A stretch of DNA of 64,000 nt, taken from contig CAZBXQ010000006.1 in assembly GCA_964495935.1 (NCBI GenBank), positions 12,467-76,466 on the forward strand, written 5' to 3'. Positions 45,157-54,222 of this stretch are shown here, one piece after another. The notes below the pieces were generated by a model, which saw only the letters and a list, made by a program, of their open reading frames with translations, was not told where the DNA came from and made no database searches. Numbering within the stretch: the stretch's first letter is position 1; each line of letters opens with the position of its first letter. The translations under genes and the position numbers were made by a program. This stretch comes from JAJYSO01 sp964495935 (GTDB taxonomy: Bacteria; Bacteroidota; Bacteroidia; Flavobacteriales; Flavobacteriaceae).

Positions 45157-45351
45157 ATATCAATCTCAAAAAAATTAACGTTCGCAAAGATAGTATTATT
45201 TTCAATTTTGTTCCGATTTGGAGTCATCTTCCCGAAAATTTTAAGATATCAGACTGCCAAAAACCCTGCTCTTAAATCTTACTTAAATTCACTAAACCTT
45301 AATTTTTGTATTGAGAAATAAGGCATAGCTTTGTTAAAAATATAGCGAATT

Positions 45352-46665
45352 ATGAATTCCCTCAATATACCCGATTCAAAATTACCCCGCCTCGTTATTA
45401 TCGGCGGGGGTTTTGGTGGTTTGAAACTACTTCGGAAAATCGTAAAACACCATCGGTTTCAAACAATCATCATCGATAAACGCAACTATCATACTTTTCA
45501 GCCTCTTCTTTATCAAGTAGCCAGCGCGGGCTTGGATGTAAGCGCAATTTCCTACCCGCTGCGAAAAACGGTTAGAAAAAATACGCCGGATACGTACTTT
45601 CGACTGGGAGAGGCAAAATATATTGATACCCAAGAGCAGACTTTATTTTTAGACCGAGGGCAAATTGATTATGATTATCTCGTTTTAGCTACGGGAACCA
45701 AAACTAATTTCTTTGGAAATAAGGAAGTGGAACGGGAAGCCATGCGAATGAAATCGGTTCCTCAGGCTGTTAATATTCGAAGTTTGGTATTAGAAAATCT
45801 CGAAGAGGCCACCATCACCAAGGATCCCAAAAAGCGAAAAGCTCTTCTCAATTTTGTTATTGCGGGAGGGGGTCCCACCGGAGTGGAGTTAAGTGGAGCA
45901 CTGGCCGAATTACGCAAAAATGTAGTTCCCCGGGATTATATCGATATCTCACCCGACGAAATCCAAATCCAACTGGTGGAAGGTCAGGACCGGCTTTTGG
46001 CAGCAATGAGTGAAAAAGCCTCCGAAAATGCAAAAAAATCCCTGGAGAAATTAGGTGTAAAACTTCATCTGGGTACGTTGGTCGAATCGTACGATGGGAA
46101 AACCATCAAAACCAGCAAAGGGCAAAAGATCGACGCAGAAACTTTTGTCTGGTCGGCAGGCGTGACCGGAGCCCCGATTTTAGGGCTGCGGGAAGATTCA
46201 CTGGTAGCACGTGCCAATCGTTACAAAGTCGATGAACATAATAAAGTAAAAGGGTATGATAACATTTTTGCCATTGGTGATATTGCATTGATGGCCACTA
46301 AAAAATATCCCAAAGGACACCCTATGGTAGCTCAACCGGCCATTCAGCAAGGCCAGCATCTGGCCAAAAACCTACTGCGACTTCTCGATGGCAAGAAACT
46401 CAAGCCCTTTACCTATCTGGATAAAGGATCACTGGCCACGATTGGACGAAATAAGGCCGTAGCCGATCTAAAAATCGGTCATTTCTCCGGCTTTATCGCC
46501 TGGATTATCTGGATGGTTGTTCACCTCTGGTTTTTGATTGGGTTTAAGAATCGCGTTGGTACTTTTTTGAGTTGGTCGTATCGATACATTAATTACGATC
46601 GCTCCAACCGACTTATCGTACGCCCCTTCAAAGAACATCCCGAAAAACTGGAAGACGAAGAATAA
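45352..46665 (+). CDS. ndh: Type II NADH dehydrogenase
   Basis: A 437-residue membrane-associated flavoprotein passing electrons from NADH to quinone without proton pumping. It shows the FAD motif IIGGGFGGLKLLRKI, the quinone-site sequence YHTFQPLLYQVASAGLD, the NAD motif IAGGGPTGVELSGALAEL (about 167-184) and GDIALM near the FAD tail. It ends with a hydrophobic helix (FIAWIIWMVVHLWFLIGF) that anchors such enzymes. It is a single gene. The menaquinone gene menB elsewhere in the window fits a menaquinone acceptor. Confidence 0.9.
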   Translation: MNSLNIPDSKLPRLVIIGGGFGGLKLLRKIVKHHRFQTIIIDKRNYHTFQPLLYQVASAGLDVSAISYPLRKTVRKNTPDTYFRLGEAKYIDTQEQTLFLDRGQIDYDYLVLATGTKTNFFGNKEVEREAMRMKSVPQAVNIRSLVLENLEEATITKDPKKRKALLNFVIAGGGPTGVELSGALAELRKNVVPRDYIDISPDEIQIQLVEGQDRLLAAMSEKASENAKKSLEKLGVKLHLGTLVESYDGKTIKTSKGQKIDAETFVWSAGVTGAPILGLREDSLVARANRYKVDEHNKVKGYDNIFAIGDIALMATKKYPKGHPMVAQPAIQQGQHLAKNLLRLLDGKKLKPFTYLDKGSLATIGRNKAVADLKIGHFSGFIAWIIWMVVHLWFLIGFKNRVGTFLSWSYRYINYDRSNRLIVRPFKEHPEKLEDEE

Positions 46666-46846
46666 ATAGAAGGAACTCAAGAATTCATTTCAACTACTTC
46701 TGATGGCAATCGAAAGAAAAAACTTAACCTATTGATAATCAGTAAATTTGTCATCCATACTCGGGACGAAACGAAATTGCTGCAAAAAAGGGTATGGGAT
46801 CGCTTCCATAAATTCTGCTGATTTTTAATCCCTGAACATCCGGTTT

Positions 46847-47770
46847 ATGAACCTTGATGAAAAAACTCCTTTTGTCGCTTATCACCCCGACTACACGCTA
46901 AAACTCCCCGAGCGTCATCGGGTTCCCATAACCAAATACAGCCTCCTGCCCGATCAACTTCTCTACCGCGGAATCATTGAAGAAAAAGATCTGTTTAAAC
47001 CGGGTCTGGCGGCTCCTAAACTCCTGGCTCAAGCCCACGAAAAAGATTATTTGAACCGTGCTTTACATCTGCAACTTAACGATCACGAAGCCCGACGTAT
47101 TGGTTATCCCTATAATGAATACCTGATTCGGCGCGAGCGACGTATTGTTCAAGGTACAATTACCGCTGCCGAAATCGCTTTAAAAACCGGATTGTCTTTC
47201 AATCTGGCAGGAGGTACTCATCATGCCGGCAGTAATTGGGGAGAAGGATTTTGCCTGTTTAACGATGTGGCCACAGCCTCCCTATGGATAAGAAAAAAAT
47301 ATCAATTAAAACAAATCTTGATCGTCGATTTAGATGTGCATCAAGGAAATGGAACTGCCGAGATATTACAACATGAGCCGAATATCTTTACGTTCTCCAT
47401 GCACGGAAAAAATAATTTCCCCTTTCGCAAAGAAAAATCAGATCTTGATGTCGGACTGGAAGACCATACTCAGGGAAAAGAATATTTAAAAAACCTTGAT
47501 CAAAAACTCACTTCCCTATTTTCTACCCTGCATCCCGATTTGGTTTTCTATTTAGCCGGAGCAGACGTCTTAGACCGAGATCAACTGGGGCGTCTCGATC
47601 TCTCCAAAGAGGACTGTAAAGAACGGGATACGCTGGTTTTTCAATATTGCAAAGAATATCAGGTTCCCGTACAAGTGGGAACGGCAGGAGGCTATTCCCG
47701 TCGTGTAGGAGAAACCGTAGATGTGCACAGCCAAACCGTCGAAACAGGTATCGATATCATCTGGTATTAA
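46847..47770 (+). CDS. Histone-deacetylase-family zinc hydrolase
   Basis: A 307-residue member of the HDAC/acetoin-utilisation/acetylpolyamine amidohydrolase superfamily. Active-site motifs: GGTHHAGSNWGEGFCLFNDVA (His pair), IVDLDVHQGNGTAE (Asp and His zinc ligands), AGADVLDRDQLGRLDLS (Asp ligand) and GTAGGYSRR (Tyr). Bacterial members deacetylate small molecules or proteins; the substrate is unknown. It appears to be transcribed alone. Confidence 0.88.
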   Translation: MNLDEKTPFVAYHPDYTLKLPERHRVPITKYSLLPDQLLYRGIIEEKDLFKPGLAAPKLLAQAHEKDYLNRALHLQLNDHEARRIGYPYNEYLIRRERRIVQGTITAAEIALKTGLSFNLAGGTHHAGSNWGEGFCLFNDVATASLWIRKKYQLKQILIVDLDVHQGNGTAEILQHEPNIFTFSMHGKNNFPFRKEKSDLDVGLEDHTQGKEYLKNLDQKLTSLFSTLHPDLVFYLAGADVLDRDQLGRLDLSKEDCKERDTLVFQYCKEYQVPVQVGTAGGYSRRVGETVDVHSQTVETGIDIIWY

Positions 47771-47928
47771 ATAAAAATCTCCTAATCATACAGGCCCCCG
47801 TTTTTGAGATTTACTGTCCTTTCTTCCGTTGAGACCGCCGCTCCTTTTTATAATTTATAGTCTGAGAATCTCTTTCTCCGGCCGATTTTCAATATGGAAT
47901 ATTCATACAACTCCATACGTACATTCAT

Positions 47929-47952
47929 ATTTTTGGGACATATTTGGGACAT
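47929..47952. repeat. Two adjacent TTTGGGACAT repeats next to tRNA-Arg
   Basis: ATTTTTGGGACAT is followed directly by ATTTGGGACAT. They lie about 95 bases beyond the 3' end of tRNA-Arg. Repeats of this kind could be recombinase arm sites of a lost integrative element; no integrase is present. Confidence 0.3.
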
Positions 47953-48007
47953 CCATAACCAAAAAACAGTACAAATTACCCCAAAATCGAAAAAATGACG
48001 AATTGTA

Positions 48008-48041
48008 TAAAAACACGAAACCCCGCAGTGTTGCGGGGTTT
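48008..48041 (-). terminator. Rho-independent terminator of tRNA-Arg
   Basis: A 9-bp stem, AAACCCCGC/GCGGGGTTT (48018-48041 with loop), is followed on the minus strand by CGTGTTTTT. It lies directly after the tRNA. Confidence 0.85.
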
Positions 48042-48047
48042 AAGGCG

Positions 48048-48121
48048 TGATCGCGCCAGGATTCGAACCTGGGACCGTTTGCTTAGAAGGCAAATGCTCT
48101 ATCCAGCTGAGCTACGCGACC
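48048..48121 (-). tRNA. tRNA-Arg (anticodon TCT)
   Basis: On the minus strand the 74-base cloverleaf starts GGTCGCGTAGCTCAG and ends CGCGATCA. The acceptor stem pairs fully with one G-U. The anticodon loop CTTCTAA gives TCT, which reads AGA. The T arm is GGTTCGAATCC. CCA is not encoded. A TATATTTG -7 box lies upstream at 48215-48222 (minus strand). Confidence 0.95.
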
Positions 48122-48415
48122 TTATAAGTATTCTTTCGCTTTTTCAACAAGTGGTCATATCATTGCGATTATGCCTCCCTTGCCCTCTATTAATTGGTTT
48201 TAATCAAATTGCTGCAAATATAATAATCCTTGCTAATAAAATGATTTTACTTTGGCTTTTTTTCGGTACTCGACAAGATTTCAAACCCATTCTCCGCGAT
48301 CCAATCCAATCAACTTTTTTATCGCTCTCTTCTTGTTCTCCTATCTCCCATACTTTTAATATCTTGAGCCGCTGAACAGACCAAGTCTATGCAGACCCCA
48401 TAATCACAAGATTAG

Positions 48416-49051
48416 ATGGATATAGCATTCACACAAACCGATATTATTTTTTTATTAGATCTCCTGGGAACGGTGGCTTTTGCCATTTCGGGAGTGTTGA
48501 CCGCCATCCGAAAACGCATGGATCTATTCGGGATCCTCATCATCGCCTTTGTTACTGCTATCGGCGGTGGGACATTGCGGGATTTACTTATCGATATGCC
48601 CGTGGCCTGGCTGCAAAACACCATTTATATCAATGTTATTTTAACCAGTGCCATACTGGCTATTCTGTTTCGTAAAAAATTGTCTTATGTGAGTAAACCT
48701 CTCCTCCTATTTGACACGTTGGGGCTTTCCATCTTCACTCTTATCGGACTGGAAAAAGCGTTAAATGCCGGTTTTCCTCCTTTGGTTTGTATTGCTACCG
48801 GAACGATGACAGCCTGTTTCGGCGGTGTCATCCGAGACATCTTGGCTAATAAGATCCCGATCGTTTTCCATCGGGATATTTATGCAACTGCCTGTATCTT
48901 GGGAGGAATAGCCTATTTTATTATGCGTTTATTTCCAATTTCCAACGGAGTGGTTTTTACCATTACTTGTGCGATAATCTTTACCATACGACTACTCGCC
49001 GTATATTACAACTGGGAACTTCCAAATATCTATAAGCAGAACCGGAAATAA
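48416..49051 (+). CDS. TRIC-family cation channel (YicG/UPF0126)
   Basis: A 211-residue protein with seven membrane helices in two repeats. Each repeat holds the TRIC hallmark: AIGGGTLRDLLIDMP (about 48-62) and CFGGVIRDILANKIP (about 137-151). Prokaryotic TRIC proteins form trimeric K+-permeable channels. It is a single gene between the tRNA-Arg region and a convergent cyclophilin gene. Confidence 0.9.
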   Translation: MDIAFTQTDIIFLLDLLGTVAFAISGVLTAIRKRMDLFGILIIAFVTAIGGGTLRDLLIDMPVAWLQNTIYINVILTSAILAILFRKKLSYVSKPLLLFDTLGLSIFTLIGLEKALNAGFPPLVCIATGTMTACFGGVIRDILANKIPIVFHRDIYATACILGGIAYFIMRLFPISNGVVFTITCAIIFTIRLLAVYYNWELPNIYKQNRK

Positions 49052-49244
49052 TTTCAGAATCTGTCATCCGGATTCACTCTTCATAAATTGACGATAAAAA
49101 CTCCTCTTGCATGACCCTTCCCTTATTCCGGTGTAGCCGGGCAATAACCGAGCTTTCTGAAGCACGGCCTCCCATCAGAATAGGACCATACTACCGATAA
49201 AAAACAATACGAATAGCACTTCAACCTCAATTTGGGAAGACAGG

Positions 49245-49991
49245 CTACGGCAGCACTTCTACTTCTACCTCTATATTATCAACAGGCCAATCACTGTTTT
49301 CATCGGTTTTGACATGATTTATTTTTTGTGCCACGTCCATTCCCTTAATCACACGACCAAAGACCGTGTGTTCAAAATCCAGATGATGAGCTCCGTTTTT
49401 ATCCATAACAATATAAAACTCAAAAGGCGAAGAAGCCTTACTCACATTCTGTTTAGAAAACTTTGCAGCACCAACCGATCCATAATTGTTTAGATGGTTC
49501 TTATTAAATTCTTTGGGAATCAAATAATCGCCAATGGCTGAACGCATCTCTCCGGTAATTAAATTATCACTATTTCCGGCCTGAATAACAAAATCTTTAG
49601 TCACCCGATAAAAATAAGTCGTATTGAAATAATCCAGTTTGGCCAGTCGAACAAAATTTGCGCGATGCCAGGGCGTATCCTTAAACAGTTCAATTTCAAT
49701 ATCTCCGAATTTAGTCTTTATCACGGCATGCGTCTCCGGATTCTTTTTCCCATAGTCTTCCAGAAAAGGCTTTAGATGAACCTGATCTATCGTGGTGATG
49801 GTATCATATACAAACTTTGTTCGCTTATTACGGGAAGAAGAGGATAAAATCTTTTGTCTTAGATCTTCATCCATTAATCCGGTATCATTTTCTTTTTTTT
49901 CCACTTTTTGTGGCTTGCTTTTCTTTGTTTTAGTATCTTGACAACTCAACAGGCCAAAACACAAGACTACCATAAAAATTTTCTTAACCAT
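49245..49991 (-). CDS. Cyclophilin-type peptidyl-prolyl isomerase lipoprotein
   Basis: A 248-residue lipoprotein (MVKKIFMVVLCFGLLSC, Cys17). A Lys-rich linker is followed by a cyclophilin domain (about 85-246) with IKTKFGDIEIELFKDTPWHRANFVRLA, YFNTTYFYRVTKDFVIQAGN and FEFYIVMDKN...HTVFGRVIKGMDVAQKI. The usual F-x-R-x5-Q core is partly kept (YRVTKDFVIQAG). It is expected to help fold envelope proteins. Its ATG shares CATG with the ATG of the divergent Nudix gene. Confidence 0.88.
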   Translation of the reverse strand: MVKKIFMVVLCFGLLSCQDTKTKKSKPQKVEKKENDTGLMDEDLRQKILSSSSRNKRTKFVYDTITTIDQVHLKPFLEDYGKKNPETHAVIKTKFGDIEIELFKDTPWHRANFVRLAKLDYFNTTYFYRVTKDFVIQAGNSDNLITGEMRSAIGDYLIPKEFNKNHLNNYGSVGAAKFSKQNVSKASSPFEFYIVMDKNGAHHLDFEHTVFGRVIKGMDVAQKINHVKTDENSDWPVDNIEVEVEVLP

Positions 49992-50631
49992 GAATCATGA
50001 GGATTTTCTAAAGTTGGTACCAAAATTAAAAAAAATACCCATAGCCGGCGATAAAGCACACTTGGAAATGATTCCTGAGATTCGAAAAAAAATGATTGCC
50101 GAAAAGGGTTCCATCCGGGATTCTGCCCGGGAGGCGGGCGTAATGGCCTTATTCTTCCCCAATTTGGACCATAAAACTTACCTTATTCTGATCTTGCGAA
50201 AAACATACAAAGGAGTACATTCCGGACAAATTGGATTCCCCGGCGGAAAAAGAGAACTATATGATGCTGATCTTAAAGCAACTGCCTTACGAGAAACCTA
50301 CGAAGAAATAGGCGTACGTACCGGAGAAATTGAAGTAGTTCGCTCCCTAACGAAATTATATATCCCGCCTTCTAATTTTTGGATATACCCGTTTGTGGGA
50401 TACACGGAGTCCACACCAAAATTCAAAAGGCAGGAAAACGAAGTCGAACGCCTTTTATATGTCTCCTTAGAAGATTTTTTATCCGACAAAAACAGAAGTT
50501 TACAAACTCTATCACCTTCTTATTTACCTGAATTAGAGGTTCCTGCATTTACGTTGGCCGGGCAAATTGTGTGGGGTGCCACAGCTATGGCTCTCAATGA
50601 ACTAAAATATTTAGTCAAGTCTGCCATTTAA
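49990..50631 (+). CDS. CoA-pyrophosphatase-type Nudix hydrolase
   Basis: A 213-residue Nudix enzyme of the NudL/CoAse subclass. The CoA-type signature LILRKTYKGVHSGQIGFPGG is followed by the Nudix box GGKRELYDADLKATALRETYEEIGV (about 79-103). Such enzymes hydrolyse CoA and its derivatives to 3',5'-ADP and phosphopantetheine. The N-terminus (AGDKAHLEMIPEIR) is conserved in the subclass, which supports the ATG at 49990 although it overlaps the start of the divergent gene. Confidence 0.88.
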   Translation: MNHEDFLKLVPKLKKIPIAGDKAHLEMIPEIRKKMIAEKGSIRDSAREAGVMALFFPNLDHKTYLILILRKTYKGVHSGQIGFPGGKRELYDADLKATALRETYEEIGVRTGEIEVVRSLTKLYIPPSNFWIYPFVGYTESTPKFKRQENEVERLLYVSLEDFLSDKNRSLQTLSPSYLPELEVPAFTLAGQIVWGATAMALNELKYLVKSAI

Positions 50632-50682
50632 AGCCTATTTTCGTACTTTCGTCAACATCAAAAACCCGAAGTCTGTAAACCT

Positions 50683-51528
50683 ATGAGCCTGTTTAAAAAA
50701 GATCCGTTCGGACACCTTCTTTTTATCAAAAAATGGCTCATCCGAATATTGGGACTCATGACGCATCGTCGCTATCGGGGTTTTAATGAGCTCATCATCG
50801 AAGGATCCGAGATCATTCGGGATCTCCCCGATCGGGACGTGCTCTTTATCTCCAATCACCAAACTTACTTTGCTGATGTCGTAGCAATGTATCATGTTTT
50901 TAATGCCAGTCTGAAAGGCCGGGAAAACAGCATTAAGAATATTGGTTACGTCTGGCAACCCAAACTCAATGTTTATTATGTTGCGGCCAAGGAAACGATG
51001 CGAGCCGGTTTACTGACCAAGATCATGTCCTATGGAGGAGCAATCGAAATCGAACGAACCTGGCGAAAGGATGGGAAACCCATCAAAAGACAGGTAAAAA
51101 TGAGTGACATTTCAAGTATTAAGAAAGCCCTTATGGACGGTTGGGTCATTACATTTCCACAGGGCACCACCACCCCCTGGAAACCTATACGACGCGGTAC
51201 AGCTTTTATCGTAAAACAAAACAAGCCCATTGTAGTCCCCATTGTAATCGACGGTTTCAGACGATCTTTTGACAAAAAAGGAATGCGGATTAAAAAACGG
51301 GGGATATTACAGTCCATGGTCATTAAAAAACCACTTGAAATCGATTATGAAAATGAATCCATTGACAGTATTGTAAAAAAAATGGAATATGCAATCGAAC
51401 AGCATTCTTCCTTCCTTAAAGTTATCCCTGAAAAAGAACTGAAAATTCACGAAGAACTCAATGAAATGCGACGCTGGAGCTATAAAGACGGAGATGAGCC
51501 TCCAAAGGAAATCAAAGAAGAAGAATAG
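50683..51528 (+). CDS. PlsC-type acyltransferase, flavobacterial variant
   Basis: A 281-residue lysophospholipid acyltransferase-fold protein. The catalytic block reads SNHQTYFADVVAMYHVF, so Asp is six residues after His instead of the usual five (HxxxxD). The second block is ITFPQGTTTPWKPIRRGTAFI where most members have FPEGTR. These features are shared by a flavobacterial subfamily as I recall it. It may acylate lysophosphatidic acid or a related lipid. It follows the Nudix gene by 51 bases on the same strand. Confidence 0.8.
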   Translation: MSLFKKDPFGHLLFIKKWLIRILGLMTHRRYRGFNELIIEGSEIIRDLPDRDVLFISNHQTYFADVVAMYHVFNASLKGRENSIKNIGYVWQPKLNVYYVAAKETMRAGLLTKIMSYGGAIEIERTWRKDGKPIKRQVKMSDISSIKKALMDGWVITFPQGTTTPWKPIRRGTAFIVKQNKPIVVPIVIDGFRRSFDKKGMRIKKRGILQSMVIKKPLEIDYENESIDSIVKKMEYAIEQHSSFLKVIPEKELKIHEELNEMRRWSYKDGDEPPKEIKEEE

Positions 51529-51559
51529 CTTAAATTTTATTTTCTATAAACCGGCCCTT

Positions 51560-51892
51560 TTAAAATAACTGAAGTTTCGGAGACGTTCTGATGTGCCAAA
51601 TTCAACACGGTTTATTGGAGTCAACTTCCATGATTTGGGTTTTATAGCAGGTTACAAAAACAGTAAATGGATTCAATTCATCAGAAACACCCCGCCTACG
51701 GCACCCCTCTTTTTAAAGAGGGGAATGGATTTGAGGTTCAATAAAATTTAGTTAGAGATTTGAAGGATTAAAAAAGAAAGCAAGCCTAATTCCCCTCTGG
51801 TAGAGGGGTGCCCGCAGGGCGGGGTGTCGATTTTGGAATCATAAGCATAAATTGATACTTGAAGTATTAACTCCGAAACTTTTGTAAAATAA
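51560..51892. mobile_element. MITE-like palindromic element with 8-bp target duplication, copy 2
   Basis: The element spans 51568-51884 (317 bp) with ends CTGAAGTTTCGG and CCGAAACTTTTG, as in copy 1 at 10591. It is flanked by TAAAATAA at 51560-51567 and 51885-51892. The interior matches copy 1 over most of its length, including the paired CCCCTCTTT and TTCCCCTCTGGTAGAGGGGT arms. The rest of the 51529-51953 gap holds nothing else recognisable. Confidence 0.88.
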
Positions 51893-51953
51893 CAACACTG
51901 AGGGCGGTGATAATTTATAGTATCACAGCAAAAAGTAACGAGGGTAGGATTCC

Positions 51954-52250
51954 TTATAAGAAATGCTCCAAAACCTCAACCAACGTCATCCCGTTTACGT
52001 CTTTATTGTTACGCCAAACCATCTTGCCCTTATTATAAACCACAAAGGAAGGAAATTCTTTCACTTTTAAGGCTTTCACTAATTCCGGGTTTTCACCGGC
52101 CTCTATTTTATAAATCTTAATCCGTCCTTCGAGTTCCTGCATAATGTCGTCAAGGAAAGAATCCAACGTCGATCGGGTGCCGTCCGACCGATCATAAAAT
52201 CCAAACAAAACAGGATGTTCACTCTCTATAAGTCTGCCAAATTTAGCCAT
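51954..52250 (-). CDS. Thioredoxin-fold protein without catalytic cysteines
   Basis: A 98-residue thioredoxin-like domain. VLFGFYDRSDGTRSTLDSFLDDI aligns with the VDFWAxWCGPCxxxxPxL region, but CGPC is replaced by a DGT-type loop with no cysteine. The later KIEAGENPELVKALKVKEFPSFVVYNKGKMVWR keeps the cis-Pro strand. It cannot do thiol redox chemistry by the usual route and may be a binding or chaperone-like domain. It is a single gene; function unknown. Confidence 0.75.
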   Translation of the reverse strand: MAKFGRLIESEHPVLFGFYDRSDGTRSTLDSFLDDIMQELEGRIKIYKIEAGENPELVKALKVKEFPSFVVYNKGKMVWRNNKDVNGMTLVEVLEHFL

Positions 52251-52775
52251 TGTAAGAATATATAGTTTCTAATTAGAGGTTCAAAGATAAAAAACCATTT
52301 TTATCAAGCTGTAAAACCTTAAATAAATTAGCTTCAAAAATGCACAAAAATACTTTACTAAAGGATTTTGAGTCAATTTATTAACACCTCGGATCTCGTC
52401 CTTTTTCCATGTTAACTAAACTTTCCCATCTCTCTTTATGATAAGGGCTTCTCTCGTCCGGTAGGCAAATATAATGTAATAAGGTTTTCCATAATTCTCC
52501 GGTTTACCTCGTGAGCTTAGTAATCACTTGGAAGCAAAAGAATCACTTTATTACCCTATTCTGAAAATGGTTTTGGATGAAAGAAAATATGGTTTCTCTC
52601 CTAACACATCAAGTGCTGACTCCATTTATAACATACTGATAATCTTTATTATAGTAGTGTCGTATCTGCTTGTTAAAGTTTATATTTTAACAAATCGGGA
52701 ACAGTTCAGAAAGAAGCAAAATATCCATTCCGACTTGTTCCCTAATTTTACGGCTCCTTCATTTCTCTATAGAAT
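52251..52775. other. 525-bp gap, no supported gene
   Basis: A frame from about 52567 has one hydrophobic stretch (IYNILIIFIIVVSYLLVKVYIL) but no good start, and it runs into the opposite-strand phosphoesterase gene. It could be a decayed membrane protein gene. Nothing else is recognisable. Confidence 0.4.
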
Positions 52776-54002
52776 TCAGGTAGGCTGTGATTTTTTTAAT
52801 TTAATAACGGTAATTTCAGGCCAGATTCCCACACGGCCGGGGTAAGCCAAATATCCAAACCCTCGATTCACATTGATATAACGGCCAAGTTCTTTATATA
52901 ACCCGGCCCAATATTTATAGCGATATTTTATGGGGCTCCACTTTACGACCCCCGGGATTTCTATGCCAAATTGCATCCCATGCGTATGGCCGCTCAAGGT
53001 CAATTGAAAATTCTTATGATGGTCTCGAAGAATTTCCCGCCAATGGGATGGATCATGACTGAGCACAATTTTAAAATCCTTAGCACTCAGGCCTTTTGCT
53101 GCCTTGTCGATATCGCCATATTTAGGAAAATGTCCATTTCCCCAATTTTCAACCCCTACAATATGCAGGTTTTCTCCATTGCGTACCAATTTTCGTTGTT
53201 CGTTGAGTAATAAATCCCACCCCAATTCTTTATGAATCGTTTTTAGCCGATCCAGATTCGCTTCCTGCTCTGCCTTGGAATCCCATTTATAATATTGCCC
53301 ATAATCATGATTTCCCAGAATCGAATACACTCCGTCAGGAGCAGTTAACGTAGAAAAAAGATCCTTCCAACCCTTGGTCTCAACCGCTCGATTATTGACT
53401 AAATCTCCCGTAAAAAAGAGGACATCACTCTTTTGTTCATTAATAAGTTGAATTCCGTATGCCACCTTATCACGATTATCAAAGCTCCCGCAGTGGATAT
53501 CACTAATTTGTGTAATCTGATAACCCTCAAAAGCATCGGGCAAATCATCAAATTCCAGCTCATATTCCAAGACTTTATAATTGTACTTTCCCCAAATCAT
53601 GCCATAGATTAAAGAAGAAAATGGAATTGCCGCAATACCCAGAGCCAACTTTGATATAAAACGACGCCGGGAAGGCATCTGAAGACTTTTTTCGGTATAG
53701 GTCTGTTTTGAAAACAAGCCTATTATAAAGCGAACGATATCCTCAGTAAAAATAAAAAGCACCAAAACGACTTGTGCGGTCAACAAAGCCAGCAGCATCC
53801 CAAAAGCGTATGCCCGGGCTCCCACCATTTGAGATCCCGCATGATCGACAAAAAGACGAAGAAAAAAGTTGAGTATAATAAACCCGGAAATACCGAAATA
53901 GGCAAGTGTTGCCCATTTATTCGCCCAAAGTGAACGAACCGCCTGAAAAGCATAAAATTCCAAGATTACAAAAATTAAGAGTATAATAATCCAACGTGTC
54001 AT
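52776..54002 (-). CDS. Membrane-anchored metallophosphoesterase (YkuE-like)
   Basis: A 408-residue protein with four N-terminal membrane helices, then a twin-arginine-like RRRFISKLALG segment and a calcineurin-type phosphoesterase domain. Metal motifs: QISDIHCGSFDN, FTGDLVNN, LGNHDYGQYY, LSHDPSHW and LSGHTHGMQFG. Relatives include YkuE and LpxH-like hydrolases; the substrate may be an envelope phospholipid or nucleotide. The ATG at 54002 is chosen because the longer TTG start at 54038 lies inside a TACTTTTG -7 box (54036-54043, minus strand). Confidence 0.88.
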   Translation of the reverse strand: MTRWIIILLIFVILEFYAFQAVRSLWANKWATLAYFGISGFIILNFFLRLFVDHAGSQMVGARAYAFGMLLALLTAQVVLVLFIFTEDIVRFIIGLFSKQTYTEKSLQMPSRRRFISKLALGIAAIPFSSLIYGMIWGKYNYKVLEYELEFDDLPDAFEGYQITQISDIHCGSFDNRDKVAYGIQLINEQKSDVLFFTGDLVNNRAVETKGWKDLFSTLTAPDGVYSILGNHDYGQYYKWDSKAEQEANLDRLKTIHKELGWDLLLNEQRKLVRNGENLHIVGVENWGNGHFPKYGDIDKAAKGLSAKDFKIVLSHDPSHWREILRDHHKNFQLTLSGHTHGMQFGIEIPGVVKWSPIKYRYKYWAGLYKELGRYINVNRGFGYLAYPGRVGIWPEITVIKLKKSQPT

Positions 54003-54166
54003 ACCAAATCCTGTTCTAATCTTGAAACCAGCAAGCAAAAGTAAAACTTATCTCCGTTATTCTCTGCTTTGAAGGTTATTTTTTATCATTCTTTTGAGCC
54101 GTTAATTTCTATTCAACCGTTATGTCTATCATCATTCGGGTTTCCTTAATACAATCCTAAAAATCG

Positions 54167-54196
54167 TTGAAATACCATAAAAAAGAGTTACTTTTG
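54167..54196 (+). promoter_or_regulatory. Promoter of trxA
   Basis: TTG (54167-54169), 19 bases, then TACTTTTG (54189-54196): a full match to the Bacteroidota -33/-7 layout. The trxA ATG is 26 bases downstream. Confidence 0.75.
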
Positions 54197-54222
54197 TGAT
54201 CGAATAATAAAGACTTAGTATT

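Noticed and set aside
47995..48375. 126-codon frame crossing the tRNA-Arg
   Set aside because: It covers the tRNA and its terminator in the opposite direction.
52528..52845. 105-codon plus-strand frame with one hydrophobic helix
   Set aside because: It starts at TTG, has no recognisable family, and its end overlaps the well-supported phosphoesterase gene by 70 bases.
54003..54038. TTG start for the metallophosphoesterase
   Set aside because: It lies in the TACTTTTG promoter box.
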